Shown: positions 9,755 through 18,426, counted from the first letter of the stretch. The stretch is DNA of 64,000 bases from Streptomyces sp. MMG1121 (GCF_001280015.1 NZ_LGDV01000190.1:248001-312000); one strand, 5' to 3'. The notes: a model not told the origin generated them from the letters alone. A program made the numbers and translations.

Positions 9755-11722
9755 TCACTTGGTGAAGGTGAAGTACTTCCAGGCGCCGTTCGTTGTGGAG
9801 TTCACCGTGTCACCGGAGGTGCCGTTGATGTACGAGGAGCGGACCCTGAAGCGCCAGCCGACGTCCTTGCCGTGGTCGCCGGTGATCTGCACCCGGGAGA
9901 CGCCGTCGCCGCCGAGCTTGAAGTAGGCGGGGTCGCCCGGGTACCACTTGCCCTGGTAGTACACCTGGAACTCGAACTTCTGCGCCCGGCCCGGGTAGTA
10001 CGTCATCCTCGTCGTGATCAGCGGGTTCTTGTTCTTGTGGAAGTAGGCGTACGTCTGGCCCCAGACGTGCGCCGACTTGTACTGGTTGCCCACCGAGGTG
10101 GAGACGCTCACCCGGTCGTAGGCCACGCTGTGCACGGAGGCCGGCTGGTAGCGGGAGTCGCCCGCGAACTTCGCGCTGACCGTGGTGTCCCGGTACAGGT
10201 TCAGGGTGACCGACAGATTGCCGTGGGAGTCGGCCTTGCCGGACTTCACCAGCTTGCTGGGCCGGTCGGGACCGTAGGGGTCGGCCCAGATCTCCACGGT
10301 GCGGTTCTTGTACGTCGTCCCGAGGTGGGCGGTGAACTTCACGGCCTTGCCGTAGTCGTACACCTTGCCGTTGTTGTCGATCGACAGCGCGGTCCTGGCG
10401 CGCGAGACGGCCGTGGTGTCGGAGGCGGAGACCGCCGTGTGGCCGGCGTCGCCGGCGTAGGCCACGGTGTACTTCACCGTGCCGCCGGCCGGCGGAGTGT
10501 CGGTGAAGGAGAACGTGCCGTCGGCCTTGACGGCGACCGGGGCGAGGGCCTTGCCCTTCGGGGAGTCCAGGTCGGTGCGGGTGACGGTCAGTTTGGTGCC
10601 CGCGGGCAGCGGCACGGTCGAGGCGGCCCTGCCCTTGACGGTGAGCTGCTTGGCGCGGGTGGCGGTCGCCGGGGCGTCCACGGTGAGCGTGGTGGCCGCC
10701 TTGGTGGGCGCGCCGAACACGCGCAGTGAGTAGACGCCGTTGCTGTTGTACGACACCGCGAACAGGCGGGAGGCGTCGGGCGCCCAGGCGAGGGCGGAGG
10801 CGGCGAGTTCGTCGGCGCCGCTGCTGCTGCCCGTGTTCGGGAAGTCGTAGGTGCGCACGGCGGTGGTGGCGCCCGGCTTGTAGACGAAGATGTCGGGGTT
10901 GTACCAGCCGTCGACGCCCGCCGCGACCGTGCCGTCCGGGGCGACGGCCACCGCGTTCGGGTAGGTGGCGCTGGCGTACGCGCCGTCCGGGGTCATGTCG
11001 GCGGTCTTGAACACCGGGTGCTTGTACGGCGCTCCGCTCGCCGTGATGACGTCCTTGCCGTCGGGTGTGACGGCCAGGTCCCGGAGGTTGTCGCCGACGT
11101 CGGCGCTCGCCAGGCGGGTGGGTGTGCCGGAGGTGACGTCGTACGAGGTGACCGGGCTGGGGCTGCCGCCCGGCTCCCCGGTCAGCAGGGTGTTCGAGCC
11201 GGGCGCCGCGTCCAGGAGCGGGGCGACGGACCAGCCGTCCGCCTGGTCGAGGGTCACCTGGTGCTGGACGTCGGCGAGGTCGACGGAGCCGACGTGGCCG
11301 GTGCCGGAGGTGCCGTAGCCGAACCACAGCCGGCCGCCGGCGAGTGCGACGCTGACCGGCTGGTCGCCCACGGTGAACGGGGTGCCGGGCGTGTCGGTGG
11401 CGGTGTCGATGACCGCGATCTGGTCCGCGTCCCGCACGGCCGCGTACAGCGTGCCGGAGTCGGCGGACAGTTCCAGGCCGGTGACGCCGGGCAGCGAGGT
11501 CAGCTGTTTGACGACCTTGCCGTTGTAGTCGGTGACGACGATCGTGCCGCTGGCCGGGTCGCTGATGAAGACCTGCTGGTGGGCGCCGTCGACCACGAGG
11601 TCGCCGGTCTGCTTGACCGGCAGGACGGTGCTGGAGTCGGCGAAGGCCGGGGTGGCGGCGAGAGCCGCCGAGCTGAAGAGGACCGCCAGAGTGGTGGCGG
11701 CCGTGAGAGAGCGCTTGCGCAC
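9755..11722 (-). CDS. Secreted beta-propeller / Ig-like repeat protein
   Basis: A 655-residue exported protein starting at GTG 11722 behind a G-rich site. A Sec signal (RKRSLTAATTLAVLFSSAALAATPAFA) ends near residue 30. Residues about 35-350 are YVTN/WD-like propeller blades (VFISDPASGTIVVTDYNGKVV, TLYAAVRDADQIAVIDTATD). Residues about 350-540 form two Big-3/5-type Ig-like domains (PAGTKLTVTRTDL, VKYTVAYAGDAGHTAVSASD). The C-terminal ~110 residues are a Tyr/Lys-rich beta domain (FEFQVYYQGKWYPGDPAYF). It is probably an extracellular or envelope-associated binding protein. Confidence 0.87.
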   Translation of the reverse strand: MRKRSLTAATTLAVLFSSAALAATPAFADSSTVLPVKQTGDLVVDGAHQQVFISDPASGTIVVTDYNGKVVKQLTSLPGVTGLELSADSGTLYAAVRDADQIAVIDTATDTPGTPFTVGDQPVSVALAGGRLWFGYGTSGTGHVGSVDLADVQHQVTLDQADGWSVAPLLDAAPGSNTLLTGEPGGSPSPVTSYDVTSGTPTRLASADVGDNLRDLAVTPDGKDVITASGAPYKHPVFKTADMTPDGAYASATYPNAVAVAPDGTVAAGVDGWYNPDIFVYKPGATTAVRTYDFPNTGSSSGADELAASALAWAPDASRLFAVSYNSNGVYSLRVFGAPTKAATTLTVDAPATATRAKQLTVKGRAASTVPLPAGTKLTVTRTDLDSPKGKALAPVAVKADGTFSFTDTPPAGGTVKYTVAYAGDAGHTAVSASDTTAVSRARTALSIDNNGKVYDYGKAVKFTAHLGTTYKNRTVEIWADPYGPDRPSKLVKSGKADSHGNLSVTLNLYRDTTVSAKFAGDSRYQPASVHSVAYDRVSVSTSVGNQYKSAHVWGQTYAYFHKNKNPLITTRMTYYPGRAQKFEFQVYYQGKWYPGDPAYFKLGGDGVSRVQITGDHGKDVGWRFRVRSSYINGTSGDTVNSTTNGAWKYFTFTK

Positions 11723-11867
11723 GCTGATTCGAACCCCCCGGAACGAATGAAGATTGGGACGCCACGCGGGCACGGCGAATCCGTGGCCCCCCGGTGAGCC
11801 GTGCTGCGGGCTCCCGCGAACCGTGTGGATCGTGTGCGCCTCGTGTGGCGAGTGCGGAAAGACTAGG

Positions 11868-13112
11868 TCATGCCACTGACAACAGCGCCAGGGCCCCCGA
11901 GACGAGGGTGCGGACGCCCGGGGCGATCGTGCACAGATCGGGCGCGAAGTGCGGGCTGTGGTTGCTCGGCACGGCCGCGAGCTTCTCCGGGAGGGTGTCG
12001 CCGGGTGCCCGGTCCCACACCTGCGGCGGGGTGGTCGTCACGAACCAGTACGAGTACGGGACGGTGCCGTCCAGCGCGAGCTGGGGGAAGTCCTCGCTGC
12101 CCATCGCCGGGCCCGGGTCGAACACCGTGCCCGCGCCGAACACCTCACCGTGCACGGCGGCCACGGTGGTATCGGTGGCCGCGTCGTTCACGGTCACCGG
12201 GAAGGTGTTGCCGACGGTGATTTCGGGCTCGCGCGGGCAGTCGGCGGCCAGGCACTCGCCGCGCGCGATGCGCTCGATCGCCGCGAGCATCCGGCGGCGG
12301 ACCTCCTCCGACTGGCTGCGCAGGTTCAGCGAGATGCGCGCCTCGGACGGGATGATGTTGTGCCGGGTGCCCGCCTCGATGCGGCCCACGGTCAGTACGG
12401 CCGACTCCCCGGCGGCCAGCTCCCGGGAGACCACCGTCTGCAGCCGCGTGACGAGATAGGCGGCGGTCACCACCGGGTCCACGGTCGCCTCCGGGCGCGA
12501 GCCGTGCCCGCCCCGGCCGTGCACGACGATGTCCACGTCCGTCGCCGCCGACATGATCAGGCCCGGTGCGTGCGGGTACAGGCCGGCCGGTCCGGGGGCC
12601 GCGTGCTGCCCGAGCAGGACGTCCGGCCGCCCGAACCGCTCGTACAGCCCGTCCTCGATCATCCGCCGGGCCCCCTGCCCGGTCTCCTCGGCGGGCTGCC
12701 CCACCACCAGCAGGGTGCCGCGCCAGGCGTCCCGCCCGGCGGCCAGCGCCGCGGCGGCGCCGGTCAGCCAGGTGACGTGCAGATCGTGCCCGCAGGCGTG
12801 CATCACGCCGTCCGTCTCGGAGGCGTACGGCAGCCCGGTCTCCTCCCGTACCGGCAGCGCGTCCAGGTCGGCGCGCAGCAGCACCGTCGGCCCGTCCCCG
12901 TTGCGCAGCCGGCCCACGACACCGGTGCCGCCGACGCCCGCGGCGGTCTCGTAGCCGGCCGCCGCGAGGTGTTCGGCGAGCTGCCCGGCGGTGCGGTGCT
13001 CGCGCAGGGACAGCTCGGGGTGGCGGTGCAGGTCCCGGTAGAGATCCGTCAGCCGCGCCACCGGCAGGTCGGCGGTGAGGTCCAGGGCGGCACGCGCGGC
13101 TGCGGAGGTCAC
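11868..13112 (-). CDS. M20-family amidohydrolase (hippurate hydrolase/aminoacylase type)
   Basis: A 414-residue metal-dependent amidohydrolase that would cleave N-acyl amino acids or similar amides. The metal-site segments are HACGHD at residues 105-110, PAEET near 138 and a late MGSEDF. The insert dimerisation domain (VDIVVHGRGGHGSRPEATVDP) is present and the length is standard. No signal peptide is seen, so it is cytosolic. The C-terminal His (SNHSPHF) is also present. It is monocistronic by position; its substrate cannot be read from the sequence. Confidence 0.93.
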   Translation of the reverse strand: MTSAAARAALDLTADLPVARLTDLYRDLHRHPELSLREHRTAGQLAEHLAAAGYETAAGVGGTGVVGRLRNGDGPTVLLRADLDALPVREETGLPYASETDGVMHACGHDLHVTWLTGAAAALAAGRDAWRGTLLVVGQPAEETGQGARRMIEDGLYERFGRPDVLLGQHAAPGPAGLYPHAPGLIMSAATDVDIVVHGRGGHGSRPEATVDPVVTAAYLVTRLQTVVSRELAAGESAVLTVGRIEAGTRHNIIPSEARISLNLRSQSEEVRRRMLAAIERIARGECLAADCPREPEITVGNTFPVTVNDAATDTTVAAVHGEVFGAGTVFDPGPAMGSEDFPQLALDGTVPYSYWFVTTTPPQVWDRAPGDTLPEKLAAVPSNHSPHFAPDLCTIAPGVRTLVSGALALLSVA

Positions 13113-13188
13113 GGGCGCAAGCGTAGGCCGCCGGCGGGGCAGGGGGGAGGGGCGCGCTGCCGGTGGGGCGGTGCCGGCCGGGCGGCCG

Positions 13189-13419
13189 TCAGCGATGCGC
13201 CTGTGAGGCCGTCGCCGTCGCCGTCACCGGTGAGGTGTCCGCGCGGGCCGGGCCGGCGTTGGCCGCGAGGATGAGGGTCGCCGCGGCGATCACGGCGGCC
13301 GCGACGGCCCGGGCGGTCGAGGTGCCTGCGGGCACGCGAATCCGGGAAGGGATCACTTCGGGGGTGGGGCGTCCGTAGGGTGCGGATGTACGTCCGGGCA
13401 CGGCGACCTCGCAACACAA
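13189..13419 (-). CDS. Possible small exported peptide (up to 76 aa)
   Basis: A short frame with a clear signal-like segment (STARAVAAAVIAAATLILAANAGPARA) and a short Thr/Ser-rich mature end. The start is uncertain: ATG 13419 has no ribosome site, and an in-frame GTG at about 13356 gives a more usual signal-peptide length. It lies divergent to the HTH-TPR gene. Many Streptomyces genomes have such tiny exported proteins, but chance openness in high-GC DNA cannot be excluded. Confidence 0.4.
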   Translation of the reverse strand: MCCEVAVPGRTSAPYGRPTPEVIPSRIRVPAGTSTARAVAAAVIAAATLILAANAGPARADTSPVTATATASQAHR

Positions 13420-13433
13420 CGCAACAACAACGT

Positions 13434-13449
13434 ATTAAGCGCGCTTAAT
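13434..13449. promoter_or_regulatory. Perfect 16-bp palindrome, candidate operator
   Basis: ATTAAGCGCGCTTAAT is a perfect AT-flanked palindrome in GC-rich DNA, 71 bases upstream of the HTH-TPR regulator and close to the divergent small gene. An autoregulatory operator for the XRE-type regulator or for another repressor is plausible. Confidence 0.5.
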
Positions 13450-13519
13450 CCGCCGTTTAACCTAGAGCCGTACGGGGCGAACGGCAAGTGCTGCCAAGTG
13501 AGTTGGGGGGAAGCGGCGG

Positions 13520-14863
13520 ATGCGGGAACGGGACGACCCGGCGGTCATCGGGCGGCGCGTACAGCAACTTCGCACCGAACGGGGACTGACCCAGCGGCAG
13601 TTGGCGGAGCCCGCCTACACACCCGCCTACATCTCCACCCTGGAGGCGGGTCGGGTGCGGGCCTCCGACGAGGCGCTGCGGCACATCGCCGGCCGGCTCG
13701 GGGTGGCCTTCGAGGAGCTGGCCGTCGGCCGCCCCGCCCGCCTCGCCACCGACCTCAGGCTGCGCCTCACCGAGGCCCAGCGGGTGCTCGCCGACGGCCG
13801 GGCCGAGGAGGCGGCGCAGGCGTACGCGGCGCTGCTCACGGAGGCCGGGACCCATGGCCTGGCCTGCGAGCAGGCCACCGCGCTGCTCGGGCTCGGCGAG
13901 TGCGCCCTGGAGACCGGCGAGCTGGCGAAGGCCCGCGACTGCTTCGAACGCGCCGAGCGGCACCTGGCCGGCGAATCGCTCCCGGTGCGGGCGCCCGCGC
14001 TGCGCGGGCGCGCGGTCTCCCACTATCTGGCCGGCGAACTCCGTTACGCCGTATACCTGTTGGAGTCCGCCCTCGACGAGTTGAACCGCGGCGGACTGCA
14101 CGACCCCGACGCCCTGCTGCTCCTCTACGCCAGCATCATCGGCCCGTACATGGACATGGGCGCGCACGCCCGCGCCGCCCAGGCCGCCGAGTTCGCCCTC
14201 GCGCTCGCCCCGCAGGCCGGCGAGCCCGCGCTGATCGCCCGGATGCACCGCTCGGTGGCCCGCACCCTGCTCGCCGAGGGCCGCCTCACCGAGGCCGACG
14301 CCTCCCTCGCCAAGGCGGCCGAGCTGTACCGCCGGCTGCGGCTGCGCACCGAGCTGGCCAACTGCCACTGGATGCGGGGTTACGTCTGCGCCCAGAACGG
14401 CGAACTGGAGCGCGCGGAGGCCGAGTTGCGCCAGGCATACACGATGCTGTCCGAGAGCCGGGCCGCCCTCTACCGCAGCCAGGCCACGGTCGAACTGGCC
14501 GACGTGCTGCACCGGCGCGGCAAGTCGGCGGAAGCAGCCGGTCTGCTGGAGGGCGTCCTCGGTGACTTCTCCTCCGAGCGGGGCGCGGTGCACGCCGCCG
14601 CGGCCCACCGCCTGCTCGGCATCATCGCCGAGGACGCCCGGGACACCGAGGCCGCCGAGGAGCACTACGTCCGCGCGCTCAGCCTGCTGGAACGCGCGGG
14701 CGCCGCCGGGGATCTGGCCGACCTGTGCCGTCTGCTGGGCGACCTGCTGCGCCGCACGGGCCGCACCGAGGCGGCCCTGGACGCCTACCGCACCGGCCTC
14801 GGCCACCGCACGGCCCCCGGCACCACGACTCTCGGCCCGGCCCCGGCCCAGCCACCACTGTGA
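13520..14863 (+). CDS. XRE-family regulator with TPR domain
   Basis: A 447-residue protein. The N-terminal Cro/C1-type helix-turn-helix spans about residues 9-65 (IGRRVQQLRTERGLTQRQLA ... YISTLEAGRVRASDEALRHIA). It is followed by about nine TPR helical hairpins to the C-terminus (ALLGLGECALETGELAKARDCFERAERHL and later units). GGGGGGAAG upstream of ATG 13520 is the ribosome site. HTH-TPR proteins of this layout regulate secondary metabolism or respond to peptide or protein signals; no cognate peptide gene is obvious, although the small exported frame at 13189-13419 is divergent from it. Confidence 0.92.
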   Translation: MRERDDPAVIGRRVQQLRTERGLTQRQLAEPAYTPAYISTLEAGRVRASDEALRHIAGRLGVAFEELAVGRPARLATDLRLRLTEAQRVLADGRAEEAAQAYAALLTEAGTHGLACEQATALLGLGECALETGELAKARDCFERAERHLAGESLPVRAPALRGRAVSHYLAGELRYAVYLLESALDELNRGGLHDPDALLLLYASIIGPYMDMGAHARAAQAAEFALALAPQAGEPALIARMHRSVARTLLAEGRLTEADASLAKAAELYRRLRLRTELANCHWMRGYVCAQNGELERAEAELRQAYTMLSESRAALYRSQATVELADVLHRRGKSAEAAGLLEGVLGDFSSERGAVHAAAAHRLLGIIAEDARDTEAAEEHYVRALSLLERAGAAGDLADLCRLLGDLLRRTGRTEAALDAYRTGLGHRTAPGTTTLGPAPAQPPL

Positions 14864-14954
14864 GCCCCTGGGGTTCCTCTCGCGGCCCGGCCCGGGGGCC
14901 GCTGCCGAGGCCCGGTCCTCCTTTGGCGCCCGCGCCCGCCGGGCCTGCCGCGGG

Positions 14955-15770
14955 TCACACCTGTGCCCGGCCCTGCCTGCGCACGTCCGCCAGGCGCAGT
15001 GCGCCCACCTGGACGGCCGCCTGGGTCGCGTCGTTCGGCACGTTGCCCAGGCCGCCGTTGGTGAGGGTGAAGGCGTCCTGGCCGACCCGGACGGCCGCCA
15101 CGTCCAGCGTCAGTTCGGTCTCCTGGCCCTCGGACGTCGTGGTGGCGAGACTGACCCGCAGGCCCTGGCGGGCGTCGCCGACCTCGGGGAGCGGGGCGTC
15201 GTCGACGCGTACGTCCTCCTCCAGCCCCTCTTGGGTGGTGGCCGTGAACCGGGCGCATTGCACCGGCATCGTCTTCAGCCAGGCGAGCGCCGCGTCGACG
15301 TCGGCGGGTCGGCGGGCGCCGATCTGGTAGCGCAGCTGGGCGTCGGTGTCGGCGTCGTCCAGGCCGATGGCGACGCGGCCGGGGCCGCCGAGGAGTTCGT
15401 CGGAGTAGAGGGCGTCCATCAGCCGCCCGCACTGCCCGGCCGAGCTGGTCGCCTTCAGCAGCCAGTCCCGCCAGGTGGCCGCCCCGCGCGTGGCCGTCCA
15501 GGGGGCGCCGAGGTCGGTCTGGGTGATCAGCGCGGCCTGCGCCTGCCCGTCGGTGAGCGCGGCGACGTTCGTACCCGCCTTCGGCGTCGGGGTCGGCCTG
15601 TCGATCGTCGGCAGCGGCTGGGGCGCGGTCGCCGGATGGTTCAGACCGAAGGCCGCGCAGCCGCCGACGGCTATGAGGCCGGCGGCCGTCAGGGCGAGCT
15701 GGAGGCGGGCGCGGGAGCGTATCGCGTCGATCAACGAGGTCAATGAGGTCAACGAGGTCATCGACGGCAT
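14955..15770 (-). CDS. Lipoprotein, function unknown (271 aa)
   Basis: Starts at ATG 15770, where GGAGG lies 8 bases upstream; an in-frame ATG further up (15839) lacks a site. The N-terminus MPSMTSLTSLTSLIDAIRS comes from a small 9-base direct repeat. It is followed by a hydrophobic segment ending in a lipobox-like VGGC near residue 37, predicting lipidation and a surface location. The mature part has LTDGQAQAALITQTDLGAPW, found in sensor-like Streptomyces lipoproteins, and two Cys residues. The function is unknown. Confidence 0.82.
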   Translation of the reverse strand: MPSMTSLTSLTSLIDAIRSRARLQLALTAAGLIAVGGCAAFGLNHPATAPQPLPTIDRPTPTPKAGTNVAALTDGQAQAALITQTDLGAPWTATRGAATWRDWLLKATSSAGQCGRLMDALYSDELLGGPGRVAIGLDDADTDAQLRYQIGARRPADVDAALAWLKTMPVQCARFTATTQEGLEEDVRVDDAPLPEVGDARQGLRVSLATTTSEGQETELTLDVAAVRVGQDAFTLTNGGLGNVPNDATQAAVQVGALRLADVRRQGRAQV

Positions 15771-15972
15771 CGAGGTGCCTCCTGGACTGCGAGCCGGTGG
15801 GGACCGGGGCGGGGTGCCCGCTGGAGTGTCTGCTCTCACGGCATCACCGCCCCGCCCGCCTCACCAGCGCTCTGGGCCGTCCGGGTGAGCGCTCCGCCGG
15901 ATCCGGGCGAGCGGCGACGGCGGCCGGTGCGTGCCCCGGCGAAAATGCCTCGATCCGCGGCTTCGGCCCTGT

Positions 15973-15984
15973 TACGGTCGCCGC
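15973..15984 (+). promoter_or_regulatory. Probable -10 element for the Thr leader transcript
   Basis: TACGGT lies 6 bases before the leader-peptide ATG (15985). This predicts a transcript beginning at or near that ATG, i.e. a leaderless leader peptide. No convincing -35 is seen. Confidence 0.35.
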
Positions 15985-16047
15985 ATGCAGCGCGCCCACT
16001 CGTGTCCGTCGAGCACGACGACGCCGGAGACCGTCCCGGCGCGCTGA
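15985..16047 (+). CDS. Threonine-rich leader peptide (20 aa) of thrS-like gene
   Basis: ATG 15985 to TGA 16047 encodes a 20-residue peptide containing SSTTTPET: three consecutive ACG codons (16015-16023) and a fourth Thr codon ACC at 16030. It lies 90 bases upstream of a threonyl-tRNA synthetase gene, with strong competing hairpins in between. This is the classic layout of ribosome-mediated attenuation, in which stalling at Thr codons under low charged tRNA-Thr would alter hairpin choice. The codon content is read directly; the regulatory function is inferred. Confidence 0.72.
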   Translation: MQRAHSCPSSTTTPETVPAR

Positions 16048-16063
16048 CACCTGACCAGCATCG

Positions 16064-16115
16064 AAGCCCCGGGGCGAACGCCCCGGGGCTTCTGGCGTGT
16101 CCCGGGGCGTTCGCC
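16064..16115 (+). promoter_or_regulatory. Mutually exclusive hairpins (attenuator) before thrS-like gene
   Basis: Hairpin 1:2 pairs 16064-16076 with 16079-16091 (13 perfect bp). Segment 2 can instead pair with segment 3: 16073-16087 is exactly complementary to 16101-16115 (15 bp). The two structures cannot coexist. The following CTCC (16117-16120) can also pair with the GGAG of the ribosome site (16127-16130). Control could therefore be by transcription termination or by blocking translation. No long U tract follows either hairpin. Confidence 0.68.
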
Positions 16116-16136
16116 TCTCCCACCGAGGAGGACCCC

Positions 16137-17363
16137 GTGCACGACCAGCTTCCCGACCACCGCCGCCTCGGCCGCGAACTCGGCCTGTTCGACACCGACC
16201 CGCTCATGGGCGCCGGCCTGCCGTACTGGCTGCCCGACGGCGCCCTCGTCCGGCACACCCTGGAGGAGTACGTCCGCGAGGCCGAACGCCGGGCCGGGTA
16301 CCGGCACGTGTACTCGCCCGCGCTCGGCAAACGCGAGCTGTACGAGATCTCCGGGCACTGGGACCACTACCGCGACGACATGTACCCGTCGATGCGGATC
16401 GGCGCGGAGGAGGTCGTGCTGCGCCCCAGCCTCTGCCCCCACCACGCACTGATCTACCGCTCCCGCTCCCACAGCTACCGTGAACTGCCGCTCCGCATCG
16501 CCGAGTTGGGCGGCATGCACCGCTCCGAACGCTCCGGTGTCCTCGGCGGTCTGACCCGCGTCCGCGCCATCCAGCTCAACGACGCCCATATCTTCTGCAC
16601 CCTGGAACAGGCGGTGGACGAGGCCCGCGCCGCGCTGGAACTGATCGCCCGCGCCTACGCCGACCTCGGCATAGAGGCCGTACGCCACCGGCTGTCGCTG
16701 CCCGGCGAGGGCGGCAAGTACGTCGCCGACCCAGAGCTGTGGCGGCGGGCCACCGCCCTGCTGCGGCAGGTGCTGGAGGAGTCCGGCATCGCCCACGAGG
16801 AGGCCGAGGGCGAGGCCGCCTTCTACGGCCCCAAGATCGACGTGCAGATCGCGGACCCCGCCGGCCGGGAGTCCACCCTGTCCACCGTACAGATCGACTT
16901 CCACCAGCCGGCCCGCTTCGACCTGCACTACATCGGCGCCGACGGCGCGAGGCACCGCCCGGTGATGGTCCACCGCAGCATCATCGGCAGTGTCGAACGG
17001 GCCGTCGCCCACCTGGTCGAGGCACACCGCGGCGCCTTCCCGGCCTGGCTGGCGCCCGTGCAGCTGGTCGTGCTGCCCATCGCCGAGGAGCAGGCGGAGC
17101 AGGCGGCGGAACTCGTCCGGGAGGCGGTCGGACTGGGGCTGCGCGCCGAACTCGCCGGCCCCGAGCAGGGCACCCTCGGCGCCCGCATCCGGGCCGCGCG
17201 CCTCGTGCCGTACCAGGCGGTGATCGGCGCCCGAGAGGCCGCCGCGGGCCTGGCCGCCGTACGTCTGCGCGACGGCCGCCGCCCCGGCGCGCTGCCCGGC
17301 GCCGAGCTGCTGCGCCGGATCGCGGACCGGGTGGCCGCCCGCGGCACCGTGCTCTGGAACTGA
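16137..17363 (+). CDS. thrS: Compact threonyl-tRNA synthetase without TGS/editing domains
   Basis: A 408-residue class II synthetase starting at GTG 16137 behind GAGGAGG. The catalytic core is complete: motif 1 region (DPLMGAGLPYWLPDGALVRHTLEEY), motif 2 (RIAELGGMHRSERSGVLGGLTRVRAIQLNDAHIFC) with zinc ligands C (LRPSLCPHH), H and H, and motif 3 (HRPVMVHRSIIGSVERAVAHLVE). The C-terminal anticodon-binding domain follows (WLAPVQLVVLPIAEEQ). The TGS and N2 editing domains of the usual ~650-residue enzyme are absent, so mischarged Ser-tRNA-Thr could not be hydrolysed in cis. It is presumably a second, conditional ThrRS; a full-length copy should exist elsewhere. Some such extra copies confer resistance to ThrRS inhibitors. 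Confidence 0.93.
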   Translation: MHDQLPDHRRLGRELGLFDTDPLMGAGLPYWLPDGALVRHTLEEYVREAERRAGYRHVYSPALGKRELYEISGHWDHYRDDMYPSMRIGAEEVVLRPSLCPHHALIYRSRSHSYRELPLRIAELGGMHRSERSGVLGGLTRVRAIQLNDAHIFCTLEQAVDEARAALELIARAYADLGIEAVRHRLSLPGEGGKYVADPELWRRATALLRQVLEESGIAHEEAEGEAAFYGPKIDVQIADPAGRESTLSTVQIDFHQPARFDLHYIGADGARHRPVMVHRSIIGSVERAVAHLVEAHRGAFPAWLAPVQLVVLPIAEEQAEQAAELVREAVGLGLRAELAGPEQGTLGARIRAARLVPYQAVIGAREAAAGLAAVRLRDGRRPGALPGAELLRRIADRVAARGTVLWN

Positions 17364-17426
17364 TGGCCGCCGGGAACTGATCTAGGGTTTTGGCGTCGGA
17401 ACGTCCGTACGACGAAGGAGTCCGCT

Positions 17427-18395
17427 GTGACCGGTCAGCCCGTACCCGTGATCATCGACTGCGACACCGGCGTCGACGACGCCCTCGCACTGCTGTTCGC
17501 CGTACGCCATCCGGGCCTCGACCTCAGGGCGGTGACCTGTGTGGCCGGGAACACGGACGTCGACGGCGTGGTCCGCAACACCCTGACCGTGCTGGAGCAG
17601 GCGGGCGCCCCGGACATCCCGGTGGCCCGGGGCGCCGCCCGCCCGCTGATCGAACCGGCCCGCTCGGCGAAGCACGTGCACGGTGCCGACGGCATGGGCG
17701 ACCTCGGCCTGCCCGACCCGGCCCGCACCCCGGCCGACGTCGACGCCGTCACGCTCCTGCACCGCGAGATCCTCGCCTCCCCGCGCCCGGTCACGCTCAT
17801 CCCCACCGCGCCCCTGACGAACATCGCCCTGCTGCTGCGCACCCATCCGGAGGTGACCCGCAACATCGAGCGGATCGTCTTCATGGGCGGGGCCGTGGCC
17901 ACCGGGAACGCCACGCCGGTCGCCGAGTTCAACGTCTGGCACGACCCGGAGGCGGCCGCGGTCCTGCTCACCGCCGGGGTGCCGATCACGATGTACGGCC
18001 TCGACGTCTTCACCCAGGTCGTCGTGGACGGCCCGGACGTCCACCGGCTGCGCGCGAGCAGCGACCCCGGCACCCGGCTGGCCGGCGAACTCCTCGCGCA
18101 CCGGCCGACCGCGGTGGGCGAGGACCCGGAGGCGGAGGAGGCGGGCGGCCTCGGCGACGCCGGTGCGGTGTGCGCGGTCGCCGATCCGCAGGGCATCACC
18201 ACCCGCCGGCTGCCGGTCGAGGTCTCCCTGGCTCCCGGCCCGTCCCGGGGCCAGACGATCGTCGACCTGCGCCCCCGCCACGGCGAGTCCGAGATCCACG
18301 AGGGCAGCCGCGAACAGGCCCTGGTGGACGTGGCGTTGGCGGTGGACGCGGAGCGGTACGTGAAGCTGTACTTGGAGACGGTGGCGCGGCCCTAG
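17427..18395 (+). CDS. Inosine-uridine preferring nucleoside hydrolase family
   Basis: A 322-residue enzyme that hydrolyses the N-glycosidic bond of ribonucleosides in salvage. The calcium-binding N-terminal DCDTGVDDALAL motif (residues 11-22) is intact, as are GNTDVDGVVRN, the PTAPLTNIALLLR segment and EFNVWHDPEAA. A late HD-like active-site segment (AEEAGGLGDAGAVCAVADPQ) is present in modified form. GTG start with GAAGGAG 6 bases upstream. It begins 63 bases after the ThrRS gene and ends 31 bases before the glucosidase, so one transcript is likely. Confidence 0.92.
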   Translation: MTGQPVPVIIDCDTGVDDALALLFAVRHPGLDLRAVTCVAGNTDVDGVVRNTLTVLEQAGAPDIPVARGAARPLIEPARSAKHVHGADGMGDLGLPDPARTPADVDAVTLLHREILASPRPVTLIPTAPLTNIALLLRTHPEVTRNIERIVFMGGAVATGNATPVAEFNVWHDPEAAAVLLTAGVPITMYGLDVFTQVVVDGPDVHRLRASSDPGTRLAGELLAHRPTAVGEDPEAEEAGGLGDAGAVCAVADPQGITTRRLPVEVSLAPGPSRGQTIVDLRPRHGESEIHEGSREQALVDVALAVDAERYVKLYLETVARP

Positions 18396-18426
18396 GGCCG
18401 CGTGGACGCGTCCGAACGGAGCCCGC

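Noticed and set aside
15721..15770. Direct repeats as operator for the Thr leader
   Set aside because: The GAGGTCAAT-type repeats are inside the lipoprotein N-terminus (Thr-Ser-Leu repeats) and do not sit in the leader promoter.
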